DNA from: Candidatus Ecksteinia adelgidicola
GTDB lineage: Bacteria > Pseudomonadota > Gammaproteobacteria > Enterobacterales > Enterobacteriaceae
NCBI GenBank assembly: GCA_020541345.1
Contig: CP045239.1
Span: forward strand, 682,001 to 746,000
Direction: 5' to 3'
DNA length: 64,000 nt
Part shown: positions 49,689-63,042 of the stretch, piece by piece
Numbering within the stretch: the first letter of the stretch is position 1
How the letters are laid out: the number at the start of each line of letters is the position of its first letter
Made by a program: the position numbers and the translations under genes
The notes under the pieces: model-generated
Database searches by the model: none
What the model saw: only the letters and a program-made list of their open reading frames with translations
What the model was told of the DNA's origin: nothing

Positions 49689-49700
49689 TTTTGTTCTCTT

Positions 49701-50978
49701 TCAAAGAAATATCGTTGATAAACGTTGAAATACTTGACTTTGAGTTAATGTTTCTTGTTGTCCATTTTTAAGATCTTTTATTGTTACTTCTTTTAAAGTT
49801 GTTTCATTTTCTCCTAAAATTAATACAACACGAGAACCAAATTTATTTGCACGAGCAATCTGTTTTTTTAAATTGCTATTCTTATAATTAGTCATGATTT
49901 TTAAATTTGGTAATACATCACGTATTTTTTCAGCCAGTTGTATTGCTATTTTTTGTTCTTTTATTCCGATAGAAATTATATATATGTCAACAATAGGAGG
50001 AAATACAAAATCTGGATTAAGAATTTGAAATAATAACATTAATCGTTCTAAACCTATAGCAAGCCCTACTGCTGGAATTTTTTTTCCTCCTAAATGTTTT
50101 ACTAAATTATCATAACGTCCTCCTGCACATATTGTACCTTGAGATCCTAAATTACTAGTAACCCATTCAAAAACTGTTCGATTATAATAATCGAGACCTC
50201 TTACTAAATTTTGATTAATAGTATATGAAATACCGATTTCTTTTAAAAATTTACACAAACTACTAAAGTGAATTTGAGATTCTTCATCTAAATATTCTGA
50301 TAAACGTGGAGCATATTTTAATATTTTTTGTATTTTAGGTTTTTTTGAATCTAAAATACGCAGTGGATTACAATATATTTGTTGTTTAGAATTGGGATCT
50401 AATTCATTGATATGCTGTTTAAGAAAAACTACTAATGCATTGCGATAATGAGCACGAGCTTCTAATGAACCAATAGAATTTAACTCTAACTTAACATAGT
50501 TAGAAATTCCTAAAGCTTTCCAAAAACGAGCACTAATTAAAATTAATTCAGCATCAATATTAGGACCGCATAAACCAAATACTTCAATTCCTAATTGATA
50601 AAACTGACGGTAACGACCTTTTTGTGGACGTTCATAACGAAACATTGGACCAATATACCATAAACGCTGTTCTTGATTATTATAAATTAAACCATGTTCA
50701 ATACTAGCGCGAACGCAACCAGCTGTACCTTCAGGTCGTAATGTTAAACTATTTCCATTACGATCATTAAAAGTATACATTTCTTTTTCTACAACATCTG
50801 TCATTAAACCAATCGCACGTTTAAATAACAAAGTTTTTTCTATAATTGGTAAATGAATTTCACAATAGCCATAATTTTGAAGAACTTTTTTTAGAATGAT
50901 TTCAATATGTTTCCATAATGGAATATCTTTTGGTAAATAAGCATTCATTCCACGAACAGATTGAATATTTTTTTTCAT
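49701..50978 (-). CDS. hisS: Histidyl-tRNA synthetase
   Basis: Class II synthetase charging tRNA-His. The 425 residues (E. coli 424) show RPEGTAG, motif 2 around [14 protein letters not shown], the histidine-specific [14 protein letters not shown] and motif 3 GLAIGLERL, then the anticodon-binding domain. It heads the tight cluster hisS-yfgM-bamB, and lies 152 nt downstream of ispG on the same strand, matching the E. coli order. Confidence 0.98.
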   Translation of the reverse strand: MKKNIQSVRGMNAYLPKDIPLWKHIEIILKKVLQNYGYCEIHLPIIEKTLLFKRAIGLMTDVVEKEMYTFNDRNGNSLTLRPEGTAGCVRASIEHGLIYNNQEQRLWYIGPMFRYERPQKGRYRQFYQLGIEVFGLCGPNIDAELILISARFWKALGISNYVKLELNSIGSLEARAHYRNALVVFLKQHINELDPNSKQQIYCNPLRILDSKKPKIQKILKYAPRLSEYLDEESQIHFSSLCKFLKEIGISYTINQNLVRGLDYYNRTVFEWVTSNLGSQGTICAGGRYDNLVKHLGGKKIPAVGLAIGLERLMLLFQILNPDFVFPPIVDIYIISIGIKEQKIAIQLAEKIRDVLPNLKIMTNYKNSNLKKQIARANKFGSRVVLILGENETTLKEVTIKDLKNGQQETLTQSQVFQRLSTIFL

Positions 50979-51130
50979 ATGAGTTCTCTATCAACTATCT
51001 TGAAAAACGTAATTACAAAAAATTTTTATGCTATATGTAATATATAGAAATATATATAAATATATCAAAAAAAATAAAATATAGTGTTTTATTAAAATAA
51101 CAGTCATGTTTTTAATATATTAATTAATAT

Positions 51131-52225
51131 TTAATTAGTTTTGTTTATGACAGACACTTTATCTCGAATTTTAGCCTCTAGTTGATCAATAATTTTATTA
51201 TTATTAAAACGTTCTTTTTGACGTACTCCATTTTCGTAAACACTACTTGTATGATAAGATCCTGTAACACCTAAAGTTGACGATAGTGCTTCACCTGGTC
51301 CATTAACTACACACCCAATAATTGATACATCTATTGGTGAAACAATATCCTGCAAACGTTGTTCTAATGTATTTACAGTGTTAATAACATCAAATTCTTG
51401 ACGTGAACAAGTTGGACAAGCAATAAAATTAATTCCACGTTGACGAATTCCTAATGCTTTTAAAACATCGAAACCAACTTTTATTTCTTCTATTGGATCA
51501 GCTGCTAACGATATCCGTAATGTATCTCCAATACCCTCTGATAATAATAATCCTAATCCAATTGCTGATTTAATTGTACCACTTCGTATACTACCAGCTT
51601 CAGTAATACCAATATGTAAAGGTTGATCAATTTTTTTCGCTAGTAAACGATAAGCATGTACTGTGAGAAATACATCAGATGCTTTAATACTCACTTTAAA
51701 TTGATCAAAATTTAGACGATCGAGTATGTCTACATGGCGCATTGCTGATTCTAATAATGCTATTGGAGTAAGTTTATTATATTTTTTTCGAATATCTTGC
51801 TCTAATGAACCAGCATTTACACCTATTCGAATTGGAATATTTTTATCACGTGCACAATCTACTACTGATCGTATTCGTGATTCATTTCCGATGTTACCAG
51901 GATTAATTCGTAAACAATCTACACCATATTTTGCTGCTTGTAATGCAAGACGATAGTCAAAATGAATATCAGCAACTAATGGTACATTAACCTGTTGTTT
52001 AATTATTTTAAATGCTTCAACAGCTTCTTTATTAGGAAGGGCAATTCGAACAATATCAGCGCCTGATTTTTCTAATTCTTTAATCTGATTAACTGTAGAA
52101 ATGACATCAGTAGTACGAGTATTAGTCATTGATTGAACACTAATTGGTGCACCATTACCAATAGGAACTTTACCAATATAAATACGTGTTGATTTTCGAC
52201 GATTAATATATGTCTTTTTATGCAT
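51131..52225 (-). CDS. ispG: 4-hydroxy-3-methylbut-2-en-1-yl diphosphate synthase
   Basis: Penultimate step of the MEP isoprenoid pathway, making HMBPP from cyclic MEcPP with a 4Fe-4S cluster and reduced flavodoxin. Cluster ligands Cys270, Cys273, Cys305 and Glu312 are present at E. coli numbering. The TIM-barrel N-terminal domain keeps [10 protein letters not shown] and DIHFDYR. It is 364 residues (E. coli 372), slightly short at the C-terminus. Fpr in this window could supply its electrons. rodZ, normally just upstream, is missing. Confidence 0.98.
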   Translation of the reverse strand: MHKKTYINRRKSTRIYIGKVPIGNGAPISVQSMTNTRTTDVISTVNQIKELEKSGADIVRIALPNKEAVEAFKIIKQQVNVPLVADIHFDYRLALQAAKYGVDCLRINPGNIGNESRIRSVVDCARDKNIPIRIGVNAGSLEQDIRKKYNKLTPIALLESAMRHVDILDRLNFDQFKVSIKASDVFLTVHAYRLLAKKIDQPLHIGITEAGSIRSGTIKSAIGLGLLLSEGIGDTLRISLAADPIEEIKVGFDVLKALGIRQRGINFIACPTCSRQEFDVINTVNTLEQRLQDIVSPIDVSIIGCVVNGPGEALSSTLGVTGSYHTSSVYENGVRQKERFNNNKIIDQLEAKIRDKVSVINKTN

Positions 52226-53838
52226 AGAGTTTATTCTCCATTACTACATAATTGTTTTTATAAAGTTATGATTAAAAAATAACTAATAAAAATTATTTTG
52301 TGAAATATAGCTAGGAAATTAATGAAAAAACAATTTAATAAATTAGACGAAGAAAATTTATTATCATACAATAATTATGCTAATAAAAAATCTATTAATC
52401 ATTAGTATGTATGCTATGACTTAAGTCAATTAAAATTATAGTATTTCTTATATATTTAAACGAAATTGTTTATTATTATATATCATCATCAATTAAAAAT
52501 CATAAAATAATTATTATTTATACAGTTTTTCAGTATTTGTGCATTATTATTAAAATTAAAAAATTTTTTATATCTTAAATAATATCATGTCTAGAAGATA
52601 TATTTTTAGATAACAAAAAATACTTTTAACAAAAAATAAACTCTTTAATTTAAGAGTGATATAAATATTAACATTACATAATATATAATATTGTTTTCTA
52701 TTAATTGTATAAATATTTAATTATATAAACATTTTACTAGTATATAATTTAATATTTATATGTGTTAATTTTTTATTAATTATATATTTTAAAAATAAAT
52801 TATATTGCAATTGTTTTACTGTTATTTTTAATAAATATTTTTATATGAAAAGTAAATATATTTTATAAAACAACTATAAATTAAAAAATTTTATTATTAT
52901 ATAAGTTTTTTCGATGATATAATCATATATAACTCTATGAAATACATTAAATTTATATAAAAAAATAAAAATATTAAAATATAATAATTTTCTTTCATAT
53001 TTTAAATATGAAAACGTTTTAAATACTAATAATTTCTTATTAATAATCATATTAAGATAATATAAAAAATTTAGTATAAGATAAAAATTATTCATTACAA
53101 ATTACTTTTAATAAAAATTTTTATATGTTTATTAAAAATAAACTATTGTTTTTAAAATTTTAAAAAATTTTATAATAAATTTTATGATCAAATTAAACTC
53201 TATTTAAAAATTTTTTAAATTAACTAAACAAAATGTTAAAAATTAATTAATAATGAGTATTAATAATAAATATAAATACTCAATATACAGCTATTTAAAG
53301 TATATATTTTATTTCAATAATTTTATTATTATTATTTATGAAATGAAAACCATTGTATTAAATTAACTTAAATACATAATTTTATAAAAATAAATATATA
53401 AATATTTTACTGATTTTAATACATAACATACTAAGCATTATTAAGTTAAATTATTGTTATCTATAATCAGATATAATTATATAATATAATATTGTTTTAA
53501 ACATTACAGTATAAAAAATGTAAAATAATATTTTTTTAAAAAAATAAATTAATTATTAATTATAACACTAAGTTATAAAGTATTGTCATAATATTTTATT
53601 AAAAAAATAAAACAACGAATTCATTAAATTAAAATAATGAACACTTATAATAAAATGTATTTTTATAATATTCTATAAAAAATTTTATATATAAAAAATA
53701 TTTTAATTAAAAAACAATATTGTAATAAAAACATTACATATTTTATATTGTACCATTTTTGTTTTGTTTACGATTTATAAATTTATTATATTCACAAGAT
53801 TTTTTGTGTATTAAATAAAAAACTTAAGAAAAAAAATT
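52226..53838. other. Gap between rlmN and ispG where rodZ lies in E. coli
   Basis: About 1.6 kb without a supported gene. No RodZ-like helix-turn-helix text was read on the minus strand. On the plus strand a 27-codon frame (52322-52405) has a good AGGA 5 nt before its ATG and is discussed as a finding. The 73-codon frame at 52874-53095 (minus) is low-complexity Phe/Ile/Tyr/Lys and not believable. Confidence 0.55.
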
Positions 53839-54957
53839 TTATGTCATTGATCTATAAATTATCATTTTATTAATTTTATGTTTAAAAATACGTTTTGTTC
53901 GATCAATAACTTCACCAGTTAACTGTCCACAAGCAGCATTAATATCATCACCTCGTATCCTCCGAATAATAGTTATAAATCCATATTTTATTAATATTTT
54001 AGAAAAACAATCTATTTGACTATTAGAACTGCAATAATATTGTGATTCTCGAAATGGATTCCATGGAATAAGATTAATTTTACATGGTAAATATTTTAAT
54101 ATTTGAGCTAATTCATGTGCATTGTCAATACTATCATTTATATTATTCAGCATTATATATTCAATTGTAATTCTCTTTTTATTTGCTTTAGATTTTTGTA
54201 AATATTTTTTCGCTGAATCTAAAATATTTTTAATGTTATATTTATTATTAATTGGCATAATTTTACTGCGGATTTTATCATTTGATGCATGGAGTGATAT
54301 TGCTAATACTACATCAATTAAATCACCTAATTTATCTAAAGCTGGAACTATACCAGAAGTAGAAATAGTAATATGACGCTTAGATAAATTAAAACCAAAA
54401 TTATTAATCATAATTTCTATTGCCGGTACTACATTTTTTAAATTAAGTAATGGTTCTCCCATACCCATCATTACTATATTAGTAATAAGACGTTGACCTG
54501 TGTTCTTTTTAGTACCCATAATTTTTACAGCTCGCCAAACTTGGCCTATAATCTCTGATACATACAAATTACGATTAAATCCTTGTTTTCCAGTTAAGCA
54601 AAAACTACAATCTAAAGAACAACCTATTTGAGATGAAATGCATAATGTAGTTCGATTTTTATCTGGAATATATACAGTTTCTATTTTCTGATTACTTACT
54701 TTCATAATCCATTTAATTGTGCCATCTATTGAACATTGTTCTTCAGATATCTCTGGTGCTTGAATTGTAGCAATATTTTTTAATTTTTTTCTTAAAGTTT
54801 TATTAATATTTGTCATTTGATCAAAATCATCGCAACAATAATGATATATCCATTTCATCACCTGATCAGCATGAAAAGGAGGTTCATTAATCTGAATAAA
54901 AAACTTACGCATTTTCTGATGATTTAAATCTAATAAGTTAATTTTATTCTTAATCAT
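53839..54957 (-). CDS. rlmN: Dual-specificity 23S rRNA/tRNA adenine C2-methyltransferase RlmN
   Basis: Radical-SAM enzyme methylating A2503 of 23S rRNA and A37 of some tRNAs. The cluster motif CxxxCxxC is Cys113, Cys117, Cys120 in CSLDCSFC. The methyl-carrying cysteine is Cys343 in [11 protein letters not shown], and the companion cysteine is Cys106. MGMGEPLLN binds SAM. It is 372 residues (E. coli 384). In E. coli it precedes rodZ and ispG, with ndk upstream; both rodZ and ndk are gone here. Retention suggests pressure for translational accuracy. Confidence 0.97.
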   Translation of the reverse strand: MIKNKINLLDLNHQKMRKFFIQINEPPFHADQVMKWIYHYCCDDFDQMTNINKTLRKKLKNIATIQAPEISEEQCSIDGTIKWIMKVSNQKIETVYIPDKNRTTLCISSQIGCSLDCSFCLTGKQGFNRNLYVSEIIGQVWRAVKIMGTKKNTGQRLITNIVMMGMGEPLLNLKNVVPAIEIMINNFGFNLSKRHITISTSGIVPALDKLGDLIDVVLAISLHASNDKIRSKIMPINNKYNIKNILDSAKKYLQKSKANKKRITIEYIMLNNINDSIDNAHELAQILKYLPCKINLIPWNPFRESQYYCSSNSQIDCFSKILIKYGFITIIRRIRGDDINAACGQLTGEVIDRTKRIFKHKINKMIIYRSMT

Positions 54958-55512
54958 GTTTAACTCGTGACTATATGATAAAATTTGTGAATTTTTTTTT
55001 ATAAAATTTTTTAGATATAATAAATTTTAATATAATAACTTAAAATTATATATAAATGTAATAAACTAAAACAACAAAATGTTTTTAAAAAAAATTTAAT
55101 ATATATAATAATAATTATTTATTTCTTTTTAAATTTAAAACAAAAAATATTTTTATTAATTTTATCTTAAATATAGTGTATAAACAAAGTAAAAATAGAA
55201 GTCTATATATTTAGTTATAATGAACATAGTTATAATTAATAATAACATAATTTAAATATAATTTTAATTAATTTAAATTAAATTAAAATTTTATTTTAGT
55301 GAATTATTAAAAAAATAAATCAACATTAATTTAATTTAAATATAAAAAAATACATGATTTTAATCAAGTACGTATTTGTGATTTTATATAAATTACTTTA
55401 AAACTACGTAATTTAAAAAATTTTTACATTAATCTACAACATATTAAAACTATTTAATTTCAAGAAAAATAAAAAATTGTTTATTTTTAATTATTACATA
55501 ACTACATTTTTA
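54958..55512. other. AT-rich stretch between pssA and rlmN
   Basis: About 0.55 kb, containing the rlmN promoter by position. No coding remnant of ndk could be read. Confidence 0.6.
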
Positions 55513-56871
55513 TTATAATATATAATTTATTAATTTATCTATATGAGCAAAACGCAATCGGCGTATTAATGTTCTTATTTTAGAATGATATTGCTGGACG
55601 TTTTCTAATTCAAAATAGTTTTTTAATATAATTGTATGCATACGAATACATGAAAGTTCTTTATATTTTTGATCATATAATTCTTGTTTAGGATCATGAA
55701 TTAAAATAGCATTTTCTAAATCTAAAGACCAAGCACGTGCGTTAAGATTATTTCCAGTAATTAATTGCCATTCTTCATCTATCCAAATACCTTTAAGATG
55801 AAAAGTATTATTATTATTCTTCCATAGACGTATGATTAACTGTTTATTATCTATGTAATGTTGTAAACCCTTTACAAAAAAACGTAGATTAATTTCATAC
55901 AAATAAGGTAGAATGCTGATTATTTTAAATGGTTGATTTTTTGAAATATAAAAATCATTAGCAGATTTGTCACTGACAATAATCTCTACTTTTCTTCCTG
56001 TTTTCAAAAGAAGTGTGATGTTACGTGTTAGCAATTTAGGTAAATTAAAGTAAGGTGTACATAAGATTATTTTTTTATTAACAGAAGACACTAAATGATG
56101 AATAGTAGTGTTTAAAATATTATTTTTTCCAAGTCCAACTAAGGGTGTAACAGCTAATTCATTATTACTTGCTTGATTTTGTGTTTGATAATTAATACAA
56201 CGTAACTTAGAACGAAATTGACGAATTTTATTTTTAATATCTTTTTTTTTCATCCAACACTTATAATCTAATCGTTGAACAGCATTATCTGTGATCAAAT
56301 ATTTTTGAATGTACTCAATCATTATATTAGATAAACTATTATTACTTATTAATTGATAACGATCATATCGATATTTTTCATATCGATGAAAATAGAGATT
56401 ATTAATACTAGCACCGCTATAAATAACTGTATTATCGATAATAAAACCTTTTACATGAAAAATACCTAATACCTCTTGTGTGTTAACAGGTATACCATAT
56501 ATTGGTATTGATATATTTAAATATTTCTTGGCTATTAAATGATACCAATTATAATTAATAATGTCTTTAACATCACCAATTCGTTTACGTTGTGCACGAT
56601 GCCAATCAACTAAAATACAAATATCTAAATGTGGAAGTAACTTTTTAGCATGATAAAGTGCGTGTAAAATTTCTTTTCCTGTGTTATCGTTTTCTAAATA
56701 TAACACAACTAAGTAAATTCGATAATTAGCATTAGCTATTTGTTTTAATAAAGTAATACGAAAATCTAACGGTGTATATAATGTATCAATATTAGTAGAT
56801 GTTTGAGGAATTTTAGGTAATTTATTAAGATATTCATAATGTTTTGTATTATTTAATTTTGATAATGTCAC
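55513..56871 (-). CDS. pssA: CDP-diacylglycerol-serine O-phosphatidyltransferase
   Basis: Makes phosphatidylserine from CDP-diacylglycerol and serine, the route to phosphatidylethanolamine. It belongs to the phospholipase-D type of the gammaproteobacteria, as the two HKD motifs show: His139/Lys141/Asp146 and His358/Lys360/Asp365. At 452 residues it equals the E. coli enzyme (451). It is associated with the membrane surface and ribosomes in E. coli. A Psd decarboxylase and a CdsA must lie elsewhere. Its E. coli neighbours are absent. Confidence 0.97.
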   Translation of the reverse strand: MTLSKLNNTKHYEYLNKLPKIPQTSTNIDTLYTPLDFRITLLKQIANANYRIYLVVLYLENDNTGKEILHALYHAKKLLPHLDICILVDWHRAQRKRIGDVKDIINYNWYHLIAKKYLNISIPIYGIPVNTQEVLGIFHVKGFIIDNTVIYSGASINNLYFHRYEKYRYDRYQLISNNSLSNIMIEYIQKYLITDNAVQRLDYKCWMKKKDIKNKIRQFRSKLRCINYQTQNQASNNELAVTPLVGLGKNNILNTTIHHLVSSVNKKIILCTPYFNLPKLLTRNITLLLKTGRKVEIIVSDKSANDFYISKNQPFKIISILPYLYEINLRFFVKGLQHYIDNKQLIIRLWKNNNNTFHLKGIWIDEEWQLITGNNLNARAWSLDLENAILIHDPKQELYDQKYKELSCIRMHTIILKNYFELENVQQYHSKIRTLIRRLRFAHIDKLINYIL

Positions 56872-57948
56872 AATTTATTACTTCTTTAATAAAAAATTTT
56901 TTAATAAAAGATATTACAATATAATATTAAATTAATAATAACATAGCACATTTCTTTTATTATTAATCTATTTTAATATTATAACAAGTAACTTGATTAT
57001 TTTAGTATAATTTATAACATAGTGTTTCTAATTTTATAAATTAATATATCAATGTTAATATTTAAAATATAAGAAAAATATTTTTTTATTATTTAAAAGA
57101 TAAAATTTAATTTATCTAAGTAAAATAAAACATTTAAATAAACAATTAAAACAATTAAAAAATAAATTATTTATAATAAAATGTTTTAATACATTAAATA
57201 CAATTTTATTGTTGTTTTAAATTAATTAACTTTTTATTAATTATTTTTTGTTTAAAAAAATTTTAAATATTTAAAGTTATTTAAAATGATAATGCATCTA
57301 TTTTTATAAACTATATAATAATAAATAATCATGTATTAAAAAAAAATAAAAAAATATTTATTTTATTATTTAATAATAAAATAGAACATGAAAAATATTA
57401 ACATTTAATAAAAATTAAGAAATATCAAAACATTTATATATTTATATATTTTATATTAATACAATTTATTTTTATAAAAAAAAATAAATAAATGTGTATT
57501 TATTATATTAATAAGTACATTTGTATTGGTTATATTATTACATAAAAAAACAATTTTTAATTCATATAAATATTTATTGTAAATAACTTGTATTGTTGTT
57601 TATTTTACATTTTTTTCAAGCAGTATCACTTTATTTATAGTAAAAATTTATCTTGTAGAACAATATTATACAATAATATTTTATAAAATAGCTATTTAAT
57701 ATATTATTTCAATAAACGACACTTTAATTTTTAATATATGTAAAATAAATTATAAAAAAACATGAAATTTTTCATAATTTAATAAATAAAAATTATAATA
57801 CTAAATTACGATAAAGATTGCATATTAAAATTTTCTATAATATTAAACAATTAATAAAAAAAGAAGCAATCAAGTATTTATAATATACTATAAATTATTA
57901 TTTATGTTTTATAATAAGAAACAAATATATTGATATATGGAGTTATTA
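56872..57948. other. Divergent AT-rich region pssA/tyrS
   Basis: About 1.1 kb upstream of pssA (minus) and tyrS (plus). No gene remnant or distinct promoter. The tyrS ribosome binding site GGAG is at 57939-57942. Confidence 0.6.
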
Positions 57949-59223
57949 ATGATAAATAATAATTTGATTCAACAACTAGAAGAGCGAGGTTTAATTGCTT
58001 CAATAACAGATAAAAAAACTTTATCTCAACGATTAAAAAAAGAACCAATTATTTTATATTGCGGTTTTGATCCAACTGCAGATAGTTTACATTTAGGTCA
58101 TTTAATTCCTTTATTATGTTTAAAATATTTTCAATTAAGCGGACACAAACCTATTGCTTTAATAGGTAAAGCTACTGGTCTTGTTGGTGATCCTAGTTTT
58201 AAAGCAAAAGAACGAAAGCTAAATTCTTACAAAATTATAAATCAGTGGACAAAAAAAATTTCTCGACAAATAACCCAATTTCTTGATTTTAATTGTGGAA
58301 GTAATAGTGCTATTATTATTGATAATTATGATTGGTTTCATGATATGAATATATTGACTTTTTTACGAGATATCGGTAAACATTTTTCTGTAAATCAAAT
58401 GATCAATAAAGAAGCAGTAAAATTACGCATTAATCGTAATAATTCTGGAATTTCATTTACTGAATTTTCCTACAATTTACTACAAGCTTTTGATTTTTCT
58501 GAATTATATAAACGTTATCAAGTAGAAATGCAAATCGGTGGATCTGATCAATGGGGAAATATTATTTCTGGGATTGACTTAACTCGTCGTATTCATAAAA
58601 AATTAGTATTTGGTTTAACTATTCCATTAATTACTCAAGAAAATGGTACTAAATTTGGAAAGACAGAAAAGGATACAATTTGGTTGTCAGCAGAAAAAAC
58701 AAGTCCATATAAATTTTATCAATTTTGGATTAATACAACTGATGAAGATGTATATCGTTTTTTAAAATTATTTACTTTTTTAAGTTTAAAAGATATTCAA
58801 AAAATTGAAAATAAAGATAAAAATAGTGATAAAATGCCACAAGCTCAATATATATTAGCTCAAGAAGTTACCAGTTTAGTACATGGAATTAAAGGACTAA
58901 CTATTGCTAAACGTATTACTAAAAATTTATTTTCCGAAACTTTAGATGATCTCTCTGAAGAAGACTTTCAACAATTATCTCAAGACGGAATACCTACTAT
59001 TCAACTACTGAAAAATATAGATCTTCAAGAAGCTTTAGTTAGCACTAAATTAGTATCATCACGTAAACAAGCACGCGTTATGATTGAGTCGAATGCAATT
59101 AGTATTAACAGTAAAAAACAAACTAATATAAGATATATTTTATCTCATTCTGATCGTTTATTTAATCGTTATACTTTATTGCGTCGAGGTAAAAAACATT
59201 ATTGTTTGATAAATTGGAAATAA
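57949..59223 (+). CDS. tyrS: Tyrosyl-tRNA synthetase
   Basis: Class I synthetase charging tRNA-Tyr. The HIGH-type motif is HLGH in [11 protein letters not shown], the KMSKS-type motif is KFGKT, and a C-terminal S4 RNA-binding domain is present ([18 protein letters not shown]). An ATG at 57937 is in frame, but it overlaps the ribosome binding site GGAG (57939-57942), which serves the ATG at 57949 with a 6-nt spacer; that start gives 424 residues, exactly the E. coli length. pdxY, which follows in E. coli, is missing. Confidence 0.98.
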   Translation: MINNNLIQQLEERGLIASITDKKTLSQRLKKEPIILYCGFDPTADSLHLGHLIPLLCLKYFQLSGHKPIALIGKATGLVGDPSFKAKERKLNSYKIINQWTKKISRQITQFLDFNCGSNSAIIIDNYDWFHDMNILTFLRDIGKHFSVNQMINKEAVKLRINRNNSGISFTEFSYNLLQAFDFSELYKRYQVEMQIGGSDQWGNIISGIDLTRRIHKKLVFGLTIPLITQENGTKFGKTEKDTIWLSAEKTSPYKFYQFWINTTDEDVYRFLKLFTFLSLKDIQKIENKDKNSDKMPQAQYILAQEVTSLVHGIKGLTIAKRITKNLFSETLDDLSEEDFQQLSQDGIPTIQLLKNIDLQEALVSTKLVSSRKQARVMIESNAISINSKKQTNIRYILSHSDRLFNRYTLLRRGKKHYCLINWK

Positions 59224-59281
59224 CAATCTTTAAATGTTTTATGAAATATAAAAATATAAATTCACTCATCTTAATATGTTG

Positions 59282-59325
59282 TATTATCTTTCTTATAAAG
59301 AATTATTATCTTTCTTATAAAGAAT
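59282..59325. repeat. Two-copy 22-bp perfect tandem repeat
   Basis: Two identical head-to-tail 22-bp units (59282-59303 and 59304-59325), each containing TTATCTTTCTTATAAAGAAT, about 60 nt after the tyrS stop. Confidence 0.75.
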
Positions 59326-59517
59326 TATAAAAGTATCTAATGTAATTATTTTACATCATTATTTAAAAATAAAAAAATCAGTGTTATTTTCAATCAATCT
59401 CTAGAATTTTTTTATAAAAAATGAAATTTTAGATTTAATAACATATTATTTTTATTACTGATAAACATATACAAGTAAGATGTTAAATATAGAAATTATT
59501 GTTTAAATATATTATGT

Positions 59518-59542
59518 AGCTTCACAGATAAGGCTTTTTTTT
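59518..59542 (+). terminator. Hairpin with T run downstream of tyrS
   Basis: AGCTT pairs with AGGCT-side bases (59518-59534, short stem including a G-T pair) and is followed at once by eight T. It is about 295 nt beyond tyrS and could end its transcript, or be the leftover terminator of a lost gene. The stem is short. Confidence 0.4.
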
Positions 59543-60116
59543 AAATTAAGATTTAGTATGATGTACTATTATAAATTCATTTTTTTATATTTAATATTAT
59601 ATGTCATGTCCTTTAAGATAAAATTTTTTAAAATAACATTAAATAATAATAATTTTTATATAAATAATTTATTATAATGAATTTATTAAATATTATAAAT
59701 TTAAAAAAATTATATTTCTATAAACAAAATTTTAATATTTTATTCTCGAAATAATTTTAGTTTTAATTTAACTATTCTATTTTTTATTTTGATTTTATAA
59801 AAATATATTATTAATTTAATTTATAAAAATTTTTATAAAAATAATATTATTTCAAATAATTTTTAATGTTTTAAACATCTGAACTGCGATCATTAAGTAA
59901 ATACATTTATAAACATTTTTTAGATACAAATAAAGAATATAAATATTTTACAATGAACATATACGATTTTTTTAGTTAATTATTTGAGATAATTTAATAT
60001 AGATGTAATATTATTTAAATTTAAAATCAGTTAATAATTTTACATTTTATAAAAAATATTTTCATAGTACTTTCTAGCGTATTAACAAATACAAAAACGT
60101 ATTTAGTGGTGCTTTT

Positions 60117-60142
60117 AAATAAATATATGAAATAAATATATG
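60117..60142. repeat. Two-copy 13-bp tandem repeat
   Basis: AAATAAATATATG occurs twice head to tail without mismatch. Confidence 0.55.
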
Positions 60143-63042
60143 CCAAGAAAATTATTTAGTATATGAAAATTTTTACTCTTGTAAAATTTAAAAAATATTA
60201 ATATAAAATTTTTTATCAATATAAAATCTTTTAATGAATTATATTATATTTTATAAAATAATATAAAATTATTTTATACATATTATTTAATTTTTTTAAT
60301 TATATTTAAAATTTAAAAAATACCTATGTATAAAAGAATTAAAATTTTAATTTAATTCAAAGTAAAAATTTTATTTATAAAAATGTTAAATCAATTAAAA
60401 ACATATTAATTCATTTTACATAAAAATAAAATATGAATATTTATTAAAGAATTTTTTTTAAAAAATATTAATATTTCTATGTTATTTATTTAACACAAAA
60501 TTATGATCTATAATTATTTTTAAAATTATTATCTATAATTATTTATAATATATACAATTAAAAATATGATATAATTATCATAAAATAAAAAGTATATCAA
60601 ATAGATATTAATAATAAAATATTCATACGAAATTTAAATATTATAAATTTTATAAAATTACTAGTTTTAAAGTGAATAATACAAAATTTTTATTATTCTT
60701 AAAAAGAATCTTATATTAATATTGATTTTTTTAAAAATTATTTTTATACGACAATGATTATTCATGTTTATAATTGTATTTATAATAAAAAATATTTTTA
60801 GTTATAATATTAAAATTCAATAATTCAATTATAATTTGATTAATGTATTAGTAAGTTATTTAATAATAAATTAGAATTAAAATAAATTTATTACTTATAT
60901 ATTATTAAATATTTTAGCATTAATAAAATAATACAACATATGTTATTAAAGTATAATCATAATAAAATAGTATAATAAAATATTTCTTTATTAATGAAAT
61001 ATGTTAGATGAGATTAATAAATATAATAATATATAAATTTTATTTTTATAATTTTATTTTAAAAACACGTGTACATTTTAAAAAATTTTTTTTAATGTTT
61101 ATTTTTTTTATTTTTTTATAAAATTCAAATATTATTTGATATAACAATAATTTATTTAAATTATAAAAAATATTTTTAATATCAATATATAAAATTATAT
61201 TTATATTAAAACATTATTAAATATTTCTATCATATTAAAGTAATAAATAAAAATATTATATTAAATATAAGACATTATAAAGTTAAAACTATTTATTAAA
61301 ATAAAAATATTAACTAATCTACAAAAAATAATTTTAAATTATTATTATATAAGTATATAAGTCGCTATTAAATTATTAAAACACTATTTTATAAATAGCA
61401 GTTAATTGTCTAAAAACATATTTATTCTTTTTTTATTTCAATTAAAAAAACACTTTATACAATAAAATTAATATCATTTTTAATAAAAAAGTTAAAAAAT
61501 ACTATTCAGTAGAATGACAATTCTATCATGAAGAGAATCATAAAAACTAACAATTTTTAACAATTGAGCTTTAATTAATATATTGATGTTTATCAGTAAA
61601 ACAACACATCACATGATATGTTACCTATTAAAAAAATAATTAAAATAGATAATTTTAGTTTAAAAATAATGCTTTTAAACTTGCATTAATAATATTTTTT
61701 TTTAAATTTTTTTTATAAACATTAATTATTATAAACGTAAACATGTTGTTACAAAGAACAAATTTATAACAGTAATATTAAAAAATTACATCTTTAAAAA
61801 AATGTTTTAATTGTTAAATCTGTGAATAATGAAAAATAAAAAAGATTAATTTTTAATAAATTACTTAATATTTTATTAACGCTAATAAAAATGTTTTATA
61901 ATTATTCTTATCAAGACTATCATGTTTATATAAAAAAACATAATATAAATCAATTATAAAAATATTGTATTATCAATATATAAAATATTATATCTGTATA
62001 TTTATATTTTTTAAAAGATCTTATATACATGAAATCATTTAAACTACTTACACGAAATAAATATCTAAAATTTTAATACAATTACGATTAATATAAAACA
62101 TTATAATTAAACAATTTTGTTAAATTTATGATGCATATTTAAATTATTTTTTTACTTATAATAAATTGATACATAATTTAGTTTTCAATGCATATTAGAT
62201 ATTTTAATGTTGAAATAAATGATTACATTTCTTTTTCATAGAGATTCGTATTTGTAATAATACATGATAAAACTAAGTAATTAACTATATTTTAACTTTT
62301 TTGTAATGTATATCAATAAAATTTTTATTGCTTAGTATTGTGTTATAATAATTTGAATATAATACAATAATAACAATATAAACAAAATAACATAATCAAC
62401 TGTATTTTATTTTTATTACCTAAGTTTTATCATTAAAAATAATTCTAAATTCACGAAAATAATACTAACACTTTTTATTTAATATTAAACATTATACAAA
62501 TTTTTTTATATTTATAAAATTTTGTCACTGTTAATATTTCTGCTATTTTAATATAAAACGTTGTAATTTTATTAAAAAAAGATATAATTTTTATATTTTT
62601 AAAGCATGTTTAAAACTGTATTATATTTTATATAATAAATCATTTTTGATACAATATATTTTTAGAAAATAAATAAAAAATATATTAATTACTAAAATAT
62701 TTTTTATAAAAAAATATACAATATATTTATAACTGTTATATTTATTTTTCATCTTTTATATTATTTTATTAATAAATTTTAGTTTTATTGAATGAATAAT
62801 ACAATAATAAAAGTTATATTTAACTATTTTTGTTTTAATTTAACAAAATGATTATTAGTATGGATATTTATACAAAAACATACTTAATGTGTATTGTAAA
62901 ATTTTATTAAAATAATAAATATTTTTAGATAAGTAAAATAAAGAATTATACATTTTTAAATAAGTTTTTATTTATATTTTTAAAAAAAATAAAAATCATT
63001 TATTAAATTGTTTAATTTGAGTTAATTATTATGTTTTAATAG

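Noticed and set aside
52874-53095. 73-codon open frame on the minus strand
   Set aside because: Low-complexity Phe/Ile/Tyr/Lys text in a desert, no ribosome binding site.
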